DNA of 64,000 nucleotides from positions 15,517,891 to 15,581,890 of the forward strand of contig CM022668.1 of NCBI GenBank assembly GCA_012295275.1. The letters are read 5' to 3'. This DNA comes from Chrysomallon squamiferum (Eukaryota > Mollusca > Gastropoda > Neomphalida > Peltospiridae). A program made the position numbers and the translations under genes. This document shows, piece after piece, positions 1 to 11,748 of this stretch. The notes under the pieces were generated by a model, which ran no database searches, was not told the origin of the DNA, and saw only the letters and a list, made by a program, of their open reading frames with translations. Every line of letters begins with the position of its first letter. Position 1 is the stretch's first letter.

Positions 1-599
1 CACTGCCAGCTTAAATCTAAATCATTAAGTTCTGACAAGCAACAAACACCTTGAGGAAGAGACTGCAGTCCTGTTCGGGGATACAACTTCCCACACAAAT
101 TGAAATGCTGCATTTTCTTACACTCTGAAATTTCCTCAGGTATTTGTTCCAGGCAGTTACCTCCCAAGTTCAGAATCCTCAGATTGACCAGTCTTCCTAC
201 ATCCGGCGAAAGTTCGGTTATCTCATTATTCCCCAACAGCAGAACTTGCAAGTTAACCAGCTCAAAGATTGAAGGAGGGATGGTTGAAAAATGATTGAAC
301 TCGAGATTTAAGTAAACAAGTTGAGAGCACTCTACAAAGGAAGATGGTAATTTGTATAGGTAATTTCCAACTGCTTCGAACAGTTTCAGGTTTGTTAGAG
401 TGCCGAGAGCAGTTCCACCGACAGGGAAAGAAAGAAGTTTGAGAAACGGCAGCCTGAGCTCATCCAGTTCAAACGTGTACAGCACGCGAGGAATCCAGCC
501 TTTGTAGGCTCCTTCAGGCACTGACAGAACCTGGCTGCCGTCAGAGCTGGTGTTCAAATACTGGCGGAGGTTTTCCGATGACTGGCTTTCTCCAGACAT
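1..599 (-). CDS. Leucine-rich-repeat protein, N-terminal part (runs off left edge)
   Basis: An uninterrupted reading frame begins with ATG at 599-597 and continues to the window edge (199 codons visible). After about 65 less repetitive residues it shows successive leucine-rich repeats of about 23 residues, for example LVYLNLEFNHFSTIPPSIF, LQVLLLGNNEITELSPDVG and LRILNLGGNCLEQIPEEI, so it is a solenoid, protein-interaction type LRR protein with no signal peptide. The spacing and the GGNCLEQIP segment resemble the LRRC58/short cytoplasmic LRR class, but the C-terminus is off the window, so no symbol is given. The start is supported by a splice-acceptor-like TTTTCAG at about 625-631 that would end a 5'-UTR intron just upstream. 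Cellular role cannot be told from the LRRs alone. Confidence 0.85.
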   Translation of the reverse strand, partial: MSGESQSSENLRQYLNTSSDGSQVLSVPEGAYKGWIPRVLYTFELDELRLPFLKLLSFPVGGTALGTLTNLKLFEAVGNYLYKLPSSFVECSQLVYLNLEFNHFSTIPPSIFELVNLQVLLLGNNEITELSPDVGRLVNLRILNLGGNCLEQIPEEISECKKMQHFNLCGKLYPRTGLQSLPQGVCCLSELNDLDLSWQ

Positions 600-603
600 T
601 GTA

Positions 604-780
604 TTCTTTCATATGTTCCACTGCACTGAAAATAAAACGCAGTAATTAATATTACTCTTATCCATTCAAGATTTACAATTATCAAGGTGATGATACTTTC
701 TTTCATATGTTCCACTGTACTGAAAATAAAATGGACTAATTAATAATTTTCTTATCCATTCAAGATTTATAATTATCATT
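604..780. repeat. 94-bp imperfect tandem duplication carrying a splice acceptor
   Basis: Two copies of a segment starting TTTCATATGTTCCACTG (607 and 701, period 94) lie immediately upstream of the LRR start codon. Read on the minus strand each copy contains a T-rich tract ending TTTTATTTTCAG followed by CAGTGGAACATATGAAAG, so the duplication has copied a plausible 3' splice site of the 5'-UTR intron. Confidence 0.85.
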
Positions 781-1472
781 TTCACTATACTTCAGAATCT
801 TAATCTGTAGATCTTTTACTTGCTAACAGTATGATAACTAATTGTCTATGTATTATTTTATTAAACAAGTTCAATATGAAAATGTCATAATTCAATTTGG
901 TAGCACTTCCAATATTACTCAGTTTCAATATGGATACATGTGCATGCACTTAATGTTATTAACAAAATTTATTTATGTTATAAAACTAATACAACAATAA
1001 CCTTTTTATAAACTAAATACTATAGGTGTTTTCTTTTGTTGTTTATAGTGGGGGGGGGTCTGCAAAAAATTTCACTTAATTATCACAATATTGAAGGTAA
1101 AATAATCAGGTAACAGATAGCAATGCTGCAATAACATTTGAAAAAATGCCCAGCTTAGAATGACATCCTAATTAATTATCTGGTTAATAATTACCATTAT
1201 CTTATTATATTTTGTAGCTAATACTAATATTAATGGTACATGATTATGCCAAAAGCCATATTAAATTTTATATTTAATATTATCAGCATCATGAGCTCGT
1301 ACCACTACCACAACCAGGTTCATCAAGATAAACCTTGCACGTTCAGTTTCGTTTATTTCAGATACTTATTATTTTACAAGGAAATCAGTTGTCAATAAAA
1401 ATAAATAATAATAATAATAATTTTTTAAAAAGTAAGAAAAAAAAGAAATAGCAATGCAAACGTAGCGTTTAC

Positions 1473-1800
1473 CTGATCAATTAAATGCCCATGCAGGCAT
1501 GTTACACTCAGTAACACTCGTTACACTGTTGTGTTAAGGACAGGAAAAAGTAAGAACGTAAGTCGTTGTCTGACCTTCAATATGGCCATATCATAATAAA
1601 CTGGTAGTACAAATTATATATTATAATGAGGAATTGTTCCTAATTGTTTCTGCTCTTACATTTATCAAAACAGTGGTTTATCGGAACATCATCTTGATAC
1701 CAGAAATTGAAAACCCGAGTATTAACATGCCCAAATCTCTCGAGACTGGACTGCTTCGACATCTACTTCCGGAATCGTTTATAAGACTTCTACCCGTGAT
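1473..1800 (-). promoter_or_regulatory. Putative promoter and 5'-UTR exon of the LRR gene
   Basis: The minus strand reads ATCAG|GTAAAC with the donor GT at 1472-1471, a suitable partner for the UTR acceptor near 627. The 1730-1880 stretch is less AT-rich than its surroundings and contains an ETS-type element, ACTTCCGG, at 1765-1772. There is no conserved protein frame here. The exon and its start site are inferred. Confidence 0.35.
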
Positions 1801-3492
1801 AAATGTCTCCCGGATGTAGCCAGTTCGATCCGCCTGTTTATGTTGTCTTTTGCAGAAGTACGCACGAACGAACAACGGTGTGTTAGAAGAATGAATGAAT
1901 AAAATCATGAACGTGCCATGACATCTCCGTATAATAAAAACAACGATCATCAGTTGTTACGATAATGTTAACGGATAAATAAAATTTAAAAAATATTCTA
2001 AAATTAAAATTTAATCATTTTCTCATCCTGATGCACCATCTATCCATATAAATCAATAAAATAAAATAAAATAAAAAATAAAACATTTAAAAATCCCATT
2101 GTTTGTGTTTTTATTTGTACTTGGAAATAATCATTAAAGATTCATTGCCAATAATCAGTAAGAGTAACCCAAGAATAACAGCAACAGCAACACATCTTAT
2201 GTGTTACAATATATCTTTTGTAGTTGGTCTATGATGAAATAAAATAAAATAAAATAAAATAAAATAAAATAAATAAATAATGTAATGAAACAAAAATTAG
2301 TAAATAAACAAATGAATTATGTTAAAACTACTTTGAAAAATTGTTATATTTATTTTTATTTATTAAACAATATAAATAAACAAAACAATAGTAAATAAAA
2401 CTATTGTGAATAGTTTATTTTCAACATTCATTCAAACTACATCATCTTACTCATGTTTAGAAACATACAATGAAATACCACAGTGTCAACCAAATCTTTA
2501 TACCATATAAAGACAGAATAAAAGAAAAAGAAATAACCTTTTAAATTTTATTTTTACAAATATATTAATCCAATAATCCACACATTTAATTAAAAAAAAA
2601 AATTAAAATGTTTAATTTGTTTTCGTACCTAAGCTAAAGGCTCACATAATCATGCCTTTGCAGATATAGAAATGAAAATGTTTTAAATAAAGACTTTTAA
2701 TTCCTGTTTTGATAAGCCCTAGTTTCTGTATCTGGAAATTCATATAAAAATCCATTTTGTTCAATAAAAGCATGAATATTTTTTTCTTTTTTTAAGTTTT
2801 AATTTAAGAAGTAAAGACAGGTAAATCTTTTTAAATAAAATATTTACATAAGGCTGACTTAACAGTTTGAAATTTAGGACAAATTAATAGTGTTTATCAA
2901 TGGTTTTATTAAATGTTTTTATTTACTATAATTAATATTCTCAAGGCCTAAAACTTTTAATTACATCTACAGGTGTTCATTTTAAGAATTAAAATTAATT
3001 ATATTTTCCATTGTAATTTACCTTAATGCATTACCAAATAAATATGTGTGTAATTTAAATACACAGCATGTACACTGTAATAAAGAAACCACTGAAAAAA
3101 AAAATCTTTAAAGTTATTATTTAAATTATAATCATCATCCATTAAAAACTTTTTTAAAAAAGAAAGAAAGAAGTCAGATGGATCTAAAAAAATATTCTAA
3201 TTTCTAAGCTTTTGTTTTCCTTTTTTAAATTTACTATTCAAAAATAACATAGCTATATCATCAGTCCAACTGATAAGAACATTACAGATCCAGATCTGTA
3301 GTAATTGTCCTTCACATCTAAATACCAAAATATCCTCAACATCTTTGTGTATTTTTTATTTTATAATTTGCTCTGCTGGAGCACAAAAATAAAAGAAAAG
3401 TACTTTTGGTACCAAATGAATTATGGTGATGCAACATATTCACATTTTTTTTTTTGCACATTGACTTGTTCCAAACATCAAAAAACAGAACA
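1801..3492. other. AT-rich intergenic stretch
   Basis: No coding signal is seen. The stretch holds short simple repeats such as (AAAAT)n at about 2234-2275 and many A- and T-runs. TTTATT at 3355-3360, which reads AATAAA on the minus strand, is a candidate poly(A) signal for the microprotein gene that ends at 3493. Confidence 0.5.
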
Positions 3493-4312
3493 CTATTCTT
3501 TTTCAGCTGCTGCTGCAGCCTTTGCTAAGGCTTTTTCTTTTGTTTCTTTTTCAACTATGGCCTTTATTCTTTTCCTGCTTTTCATCATTTCCACTCTGTT
3601 GCTATAAATTATTTCTCGTGCTACACCAAAACTTCCCAAGCCTCCAAAGACAATGAAAAACCTACAACAGAAAAGAAGTTGTATTATGTTTATCAAATAT
3701 ATTTCATTGGTAATGTAAAAAAAAAATTAACGACTGTCATATTTTAAAAGTTTTACTTCTTATTTATATTTCAGTTTTGTAATGAAAGCGTTTGTGAAAT
3801 AGCATCATACAGTAATGTTACTGATTAACAAGAAATAATTTTATATTTTATTTCTTTTTTTATTTATTTTATTTCTCATCTTTCTCCAGTTTACAACTAG
3901 AGAACAAATGCTCGTCTTACCAATTCCTAATACGACCTGTAGGGCTATGATGCAAACTTGATGACAACGGTCACAATACGGTATAAATCATAACTTATAC
4001 TTTTATACTACAGCCTAATCAGGGCCCAATCAAGAACATTTATTTTAAAAAAGCAGAATACTGTCAGTTAAAAAAAATATATTTTTAATTATATTTAAAC
4101 TTTTATAGTTTCTATTCATATTTAAAATATTCAACTTTTTATTTGTATAGAAAATAAGCAGCTTGCATCATAACCGAAACGTGCACGCAAAACATTAGAG
4201 TGCGAGTTGTCTCCGCTTCGAGCTTCCAATAATTCAGAAGAAAAAGTATTTATAAATATTTATTATATTCTTACCATCCAATTGCTATTTTTGTTCCTTT
4301 TGCAAGAGCCAT
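3493..4312 (-). CDS. Single-pass membrane microprotein 1 (68 aa, two exons)
   Basis: Exon 1 is 4275-4312 (ATG at 4312, donor TG|GTAAGA) and exon 2 is 3493-3661 (acceptor TTGTAG|G, stop TAG at 3495-3493). They join in frame inside a Trp codon (phase 2). The product starts MALAKGTKIAIGW, then has one hydrophobic Gly-rich helix, FFIVFGGLGSFGVA (about residues 14-27), then a highly basic, later Ala/Glu/Lys-rich helical tail. This architecture is typical of small inner-mitochondrial-membrane proteins, but I do not recognise the family, and localisation is inference. It is divergently arranged with AAMP (225 bp between start codons). Microprotein 2 at 6749-7972 has the same exon structure and a similar motif around the intron. 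Confidence 0.75.
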
Positions 4313-4537
4313 TTTTAACTAAACAGACAGTCAATATATCATAAAATGTCAAAATGAGAATTCATGTAAAATAAATTTCCCAGAGCATCTGTCGGAGAAC
4401 CAATGACCTCAGATTGTTATGGGAAATTACAACATTACAACCAAACCGGAAGTTATCTAGTTGATGTTTTAATACAAATAGTCTTTATGATCGAGACATC
4501 GAACCAACGTGTGAACTTAAAAAAAACAAGCAACAAA
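4313..4537. promoter_or_regulatory. Shared divergent promoter of microprotein 1 and AAMP
   Basis: Only 225 bp separate the two start codons. The interval contains AACCGGAAGT at 4444-4453, a consensus ETS/GABP (NRF-2) site common in bidirectional housekeeping promoters, and no TATA box at a usual position. The AAMP reading frame is open upstream to an ATG at 4403, but the ETS site lies inside that extension and the conserved acidic AAMP N-terminus starts at 4538. Confidence 0.55.
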
Positions 4538-7487
4538 ATGAGCGACAAAGAGGCATGTGAAGACGAAAGTCTGTTTTCATACGAAGATATTGTCGAAGTC
4601 ATTGAGTTAAATAACGACGATTTTGCTGGTAATGAAACAATATTGTTGGTATTTAAAACCCGAGCCACGATATAACCATACGAATTTGATTAATCAGTCA
4701 ATTTCTTTTTTTCACTTTAAATTTATAGTACTCATGACTTACCATCTTATGCACTGTCACTGTATCTGTAACTATGTTTTAGTTACAATTATTGAATTAA
4801 TATTATAGGAACTCATTAAATTATTATTGTTCTTATTTAATTTTATTTTTTATCGTAGTATTAATTGCACCTTTTTAAAAGCAGGTACAGATTCCTATCA
4901 AAACTTACTGTTCTGCACACCGACATTGTAACGTTTGTTAATTATTAATAATAATATTGTGTATCATGTGTATATAAATATTAATTACAAAATGAAGAAG
5001 GTTATAATAAACAGTAAATCATTTAAGGCTTAGGCTTATATATAAAATTATTTTCCCCTATCCTTTTTACATATCAATTAAATCGTATTCTGATTACTCA
5101 TAATCTGATAATGATAATCATGCCTGGAAGTAGAAGTAGAAATGATAGAAATGTAGGCTATGTCACTATATGATATTTACTGTGTTTAACGTCCAATAAC
5201 TGCCTGTAATTAAATATGATTAATTTTTAAGCAAATATTCGCTGATTTGTTTCATTAATATTAAACGTAGATGTAGTACCTTCTCTTTGTAATCGATTTC
5301 ATGTTATTATTTATTTACAATTTGTTAAGTTCTAAATTTCAATTTAGTTTTGTTTCTGCAAGTTCCAAATTTATAAAAGATGGACAAATTAAATTCTATC
5401 TATATATCTCTGTCTGTCTGTCTTTCTATCTGTCTATATATCTATCTATATTGGTGTTTTTATTTTTTTTTTTTTTTTAAGGCAGAGTATATTATAAATT
5501 ATTTGTATCTTAAACAAATGAGTGTAAGTGAATTGTCAAAGATTTCACATACACAAAATATTTTAATTAATTTATGTAAGTAACCTTTTGTAGAAAATGA
5601 TGTGTATGAACTTAACAAATAAGAAAAAGAGAGAATTTTATTTTTTTATTAATAATGGCAAACAATATTTGATAATAAAAAAAGAATTTTATTCATTAAA
5701 AGGATTGTTATTTAGTATTTTACAGTACATGTAGATTAATGACAGCATATTCCTGTTTGTATTGTTGATACTGATAGTGTATGTCAATGCTTTCACCAAT
5801 ATTTCTTCATTCTTTCTTTTCACAATGCACCTTATTAGTAAAATAAAGAGAGAGATCAACTTCCACTCTTATTTTCAATTAAAATTAATAAAAATATATA
5901 AATAATAATCCACAAACAATACTGAAATCAAACTTCATGCTGCATTTTAAAATTATAATTGTATTTTCTACTATAGAAAAACACTTGCTATATGGCACCA
6001 ATTATTTTACCCAGTTAAATTTATTTTGTAATAATCTTATGAATATATCAATTATATATTAGTCTTAAAATGTAGGTCACACACCAAACTTTACAAATAT
6101 TCTCAGTCGTGTTAAGACAGAAATAAAATTTAGGAGATTCTAAAACAAAACAAAAAACTCATTTGTCCTTCATACAAAACTGAAAGCAGCTCAGTTCATT
6201 TCATCTCATTACTATTAATAATAATATCTAGCACTTTAGGATGATACAAATTAAAAGGTTAACAAAAATAAAAGTAAAAACATTACAAATAACAAAAAAA
6301 ATTCACACCATAACAAAACTACAGGTCTGGTTTAACTGAAGAATGGTATATTTTTCAGTTTTAATATAATCTGAAAAACAGTTTTAATGAAATTAAAGTA
6401 CTGTTTTTTTTATATTTTTTTAATGAAAAGTAAAAAAGAAAGGTCTTCTTGATTAACAGCAGATATGAAATTGTGAGACTGTTTTGAATAAATATATGTG
6501 GCACATATTGATATAGGCCTTAATAAAAAAAAAAAAAAAAAAAAATGGTCTATTTAGAAAATTACAATTTAAAGACCTAATTTTCCAAAAACAAATCATC
6601 TCAACCGATACATATATTTCACATAATAACAAATTTATATGCCTTGGACACAAAAAAAGCACAATAATGTCCTATCTCAACAGTCTTTTTGTTTTGTCCC
6701 TCCATTGTTTTTTTTTTTTATGTACAAGCAAACTGTTTGAAAAGTTTCTCAAGAACTCTTGGCTGTGTGCAGTTTCTGGTTGTCAGCTGCTACAGCTTCT
6801 CTAATTTTCTTTTTTGTTTTTCTGATGTTTCCACCAGTGGAACAGAACTGCAGATAAATCATGTGAGCAGCTATGCCTGTAGGGAAAAGTATGGCCCTGA
6901 AAAATAATAGATAATATATATATGACATTCCCACTCATCATTTACCTTAGAGATTTTTATAGAACAAAAAACCCATACGTTTCTTGAATTGTAAGTGTTA
7001 TATGCTGCAAACTGATAATAATTAATATATTTGTATCCACTACTTTTTTTTATTTCTTACAAATATTTGTTTGTTGTTGTTGCTGTTATTTTAAAATTAT
7101 TATTATTATTACTTAGTTTTTAATTTAGTTATATACATGTTTTTATTATTATTATAATGTTTTGTTGTTATTTTTTTTCAATATAATTTAGACATTTTTT
7201 TTTGCATATCAAAACATATCCTCACAAACAAAATAAAAATAAAATCGTAAAAAGCATTTAGTGTTTACGGATATTGATTCATTTGAACATATTTTTGACT
7301 TCATTACAAATTGTTCAAAAAATAATTCTGGCTATGTATATATTATCTCAAAATTTACTTTAATGTAAGTTAGTTGTTCTGGCCTGTAAATAATCACCTC
7401 AACTACTAGTACTATTACTAACGATAACAATTAGATAAATACTGAGGTGTCTAAAATACATACGCTAATTCATATAAATGACATACA

Positions 7488-7535
<48 letters not shown>

Positions 7536-8491
7536 AATGTTTATTTCACTATTATAATATTTTTTGTAAATCATATAGGTGTTCTAAATACTTTGCATTG
7601 CATTTGATTATTACATCATGATACATCAAATTGTTACGATGATGGGCACCTCACACAAACTAATCAAGAGAGATTGTCCTTTATTCGTTTCAACAAAAGA
7701 AGCTATTAGTTTAAAATTGTTATCATTTATCTATCTGTATATTTTATATTGGAAATTAATATTTCAGCATTAAAATCATTATTACCGAATTAAAAATGCG
7801 AACGTGCTTGAAAATGCGTGCTAACAGGAATTACCTCCCATATTACCATTATCAGAAAATAATTATTATTAAATATTTCTTTTAGATCTTACCATCCAGT
7901 AGTTATTTTGGCTACTTTTCCTAAGCGGTTCCATTTGTGCACTAAAGGCTTCAGAGCGTCGGGTATCTTCATAATGTTTATTTGTGTCGGAAGGACAAAC
8001 AGACGATGCTTTCGAGCAAGATGCAATAGTCTGTTGTAAACCGGAAGTAAACAACAAGGTGCTCTTTGGGTTGTCACAATTTAACGAATAATTTCAAAAG
8101 TTTTTAGTTTCATCTAACTTCAACCGAAAACGACTAAAAACTATATTGAAAACTCAAATAATATCAGTTAGTCGAATAATAATTAGTTAAAAGTAAGTTT
8201 AGATATTTTTTTAGCCTCGCCTTCTAGATTGCATTTAGTGATTTACTAATTTACGATAGTGACTTATTTTCGGAGAAACGCTGTTTAACTATTTTTGTAT
8301 CACTGCTGTTATTGGCTGCACAGTGCGTTACAGTATCATCTAGTATAAGCTTTGCAATAGGTCAACAATTTGTGTGAGATACCCGACATCGTAACAATTT
8401 GATGTATCATGATGTAATAATTAAATGCAATGCAAAGTATTTAGAACACCTATGTGACTTACAAAACATATTATAATAGTGAAATAAACAT

Positions 8492-8540
<49 letters not shown>

Positions 8541-8569
8541 TAATACAAGTAATGATGTATGTGTGATGA

Positions 8570-8604
<35 letters not shown>

Positions 8605-11600
8605 CTTTATGTTCTCATTATATTGTATAATATAATCTTTGTAACTGCAGACGATGAATATGAAGAAGAAGAGGATGATGAAGATTACCATGAAAACGAA
8701 CACAATAATGAGACTGAAACAGAAATGCAGGCAACTGTTGACACCAATTTTACAGATGCTGAAACAACTGTGGTGTTTTCAGGCCACAAAGGTAAATTTT
8801 AATTTTAATTCACAAATTGTTTGATTATTTTATTAAGAGTGAAGTATCATTTATTTATTTATTTATTCATTTATTTATTTATTTCCCCTAGATACAGTTT
8901 TCTGTGTCCGGATTGATCCACTTACTTCGAATTATGCAGTGACAGGTGGGCAGGATGACAAAGCTTTTGTCTGGGATGTGAAGACAGGTGAAACTGTGTT
9001 TGAGTGTACAGGTCAGTGGATACCAAGGTTTTCTTTCTATTTTTTACTTAAACAAATCCAGCAGGATGTTTTAATATTGCATTCCTGTCCTAGATTATCA
9101 TGTTTTAAAGATTACTGAAATAGTCTACGAGTTGAAACCTGCTTTATTTGTTAAACAACAATGAGGGATGTATTCCTAATTTATTATGTTTCTCTGTGTG
9201 TCTGTCTGTCAGAGTGGGTGGGTGGGTGGATGGATGGATGTCTGCACTTCTCTTTCTCTCCCCTTCCCCCTTCATTTTCAAATAAAAAATTCATAACAAT
9301 AATTAAAAAAATTAAAAACCTAAATACATGTTTTCAACATCATTGTCTTTCTTTTCTATCTTTGCTTAAATCAAAAATTTATTTATTTATTGTTATTTTT
9401 TTATTATTATATTTTTTTTTTTTTTTTTTTTTGACAGACCATGCAGAGTCTGTGACTGCTGTAGGGTTTAGTCAGGATGGGAAGTACGTTGCTACGGGAG
9501 ATCTTGGGGGGTTGCTGCAGGTGTGGGACATGGCCACAAGGGAACAGATTTGGAAGTTTGAATGCAGCGACATTGAGGTGAAGTGGAATCATGATGATGA
9601 TGATGATGATTAATAATAATTGATTTTGAATATCATGACATTAATAAAAATGATACTGATAATAATGTTATTTGCATTGTTAATAATGAAAATGATGTTG
9701 ATGATGTTAATGATGATTAAGTTGATATTAATGAAAATGATATTGATGATAAGCACGATACTGATGATGAGGATGATATATGACGATGTTGCTGAGGAAA
9801 TGCATTTTTATTTTAAGAATGTTCATCCAGATTTAAGAGTAAAATTTAAATGCATTTCAAAATATAGTCATTCCCAACTGAGGGATATATTTATATGTAA
9901 TTTTAGAACTTTATAATTAATTACATTTTATAAATTTATTTGTTTGTTTATTAAATTTACAGTGGTTGCTATGGCTACCAACAGAACCTGTCTTACTAGC
10001 TGGTACTGCAGATGGAGACACCTGGGTGTGGACACTGTCTACTAAGGACACTAAGATCCTTTATGGACAGGGGACAGGCTCAGTCTGTGGTGCTATTTGT
10101 CCAGATGGTATGTGATTTATTTTATCTGTAAGAAAAATAGTAGTTGTAGTAGTAATAGCAGTAGTTGTAGCAATTGTAGTAATACATGTCATTTATTTTT
10201 TTTTTTTTTTTTTAATTAGGAAAACGAGCTTGTATTGGCTACAAAGACGGAATCATCAAAGTGTGGAATTTAGAAACTGGGTCATGTTTACACACATTCA
10301 CAGGTAAACAAACAGTTAAATGGCTATTAACCTACATCTGCCTTCTTAATATTAATGTTACTGAACTTTCAAACACATCTCACCTATCAGATTTCTAATA
10401 AAAGATTTTTAATTATAAACTTTCATCATATATATTTATTAACTTAGTCTGTTTGAATTTGCAACAAGGAATTCTGAAAAAAGGATTTTTAATTACGAAC
10501 TATATCGTATGCACTTAATAACTTAGTTTGTTTTAATTTACATCAGCAATTACTTCACAAATAATAATATGACTTGATATGATATGATATATATATGATA
10601 TATATATCATATGACATATGATATAATATACAACATGACATGTAATATACATGATATGCACACATGCACTATGCTACATTACGGTTTTCCTTTTCAGGTA
10701 GAGATGCACATACATCCAGTGTAGTGAGTTTGGACTGTTGCCATGACAACACACTGGCTGTCAGTGGGTCAGCAGACAACACAGCAAAATTATTTAATAC
10801 TGCTACAGGAAAGGTAAAATTTTATTTTCAACATTTGCTGTATGTTAGAAATAAAATTGAAATACTAGTCAGCTATTCTTTATTGAACATTTTTGTGAAT
10901 GATAATAGTTTAGAAAAATTATTTGTAATTATTTGTAAACTTCTATCACATAAAATTAAAAAATGTTTATATATATATCTATATATATCTACTTCTTTTT
11001 ACAAATATACACATTTATTTACACATCTTTCTTTTCCAAATTTACATTTATGAATATATTTTCTTCTATTTTTGCATTTACACCCTTGTATATATGTAAA
11101 TTCAGAAATAGAAGATAGATATATATACATATATGTGTGTTTCTGTTTGTAAGTACAGAAAGAGAAGAAGATATATAGATAAATATGAATTTAGAAAAAT
11201 ATGTATATATCTACATCTATTCGCATGCTTACATTGTTTTATCAGTGTGTGTATATCGACTTCTGATTTTGTCTTTTATTGTTTTCTTTCTGTATATATA
11301 TATTAACATTTTCATATCTAATCTGTATTTATCTTTATTATTCTTCTTCAGGTATTAGCTACATTTAGCTGTAAAAGCAGATCAGATCCTTCGAAAATTG
11401 AATCAGTCGAAACTGTTGGCTTTTCAAAAGTGTAAGTAACTATCTGTTTGTGATCACAGCTTTCTAACTGTTTTGGGTGCATCAGATACCAAACAAGCAG
11501 CTTGATTATATTTATAATGATTATTTCAGTGCAATTATTTTGTTCTTACTGATTAATCTTTGCTAATAATAAAGGATGATAATAAAAAAAAAAATTGTCA

Positions 11601-11677
11601 AGCATTTGTGGATAAATGAATCTATGATTTGTGAAGATGTGTGGACCATACATTGCATCATTTTTTCAGATAACATT

Positions 11678-11708
<31 letters not shown>

Positions 11709-11710
11709 CT

Positions 11711-11748
<38 letters not shown>

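Noticed and set aside
1634-1950. Overlapping 61- and 90-codon frames on both strands
   Set aside because: No similarity or splice support; the area is better read as a promoter or UTR of the LRR gene.
4403-4537. N-terminal extension of AAMP from the ATG at 4403
   Set aside because: The extra 45 residues do not resemble AAMP, and the ETS promoter element lies inside them; the acidic AAMP start at 4538 fits better.
7973-8077. N-terminal extension of microprotein 2 from the ATG at 8077
   Set aside because: It would contain the ETS-type element, and the extra residues (Cys/Leu/Arg-rich) have no counterpart in microprotein 1.
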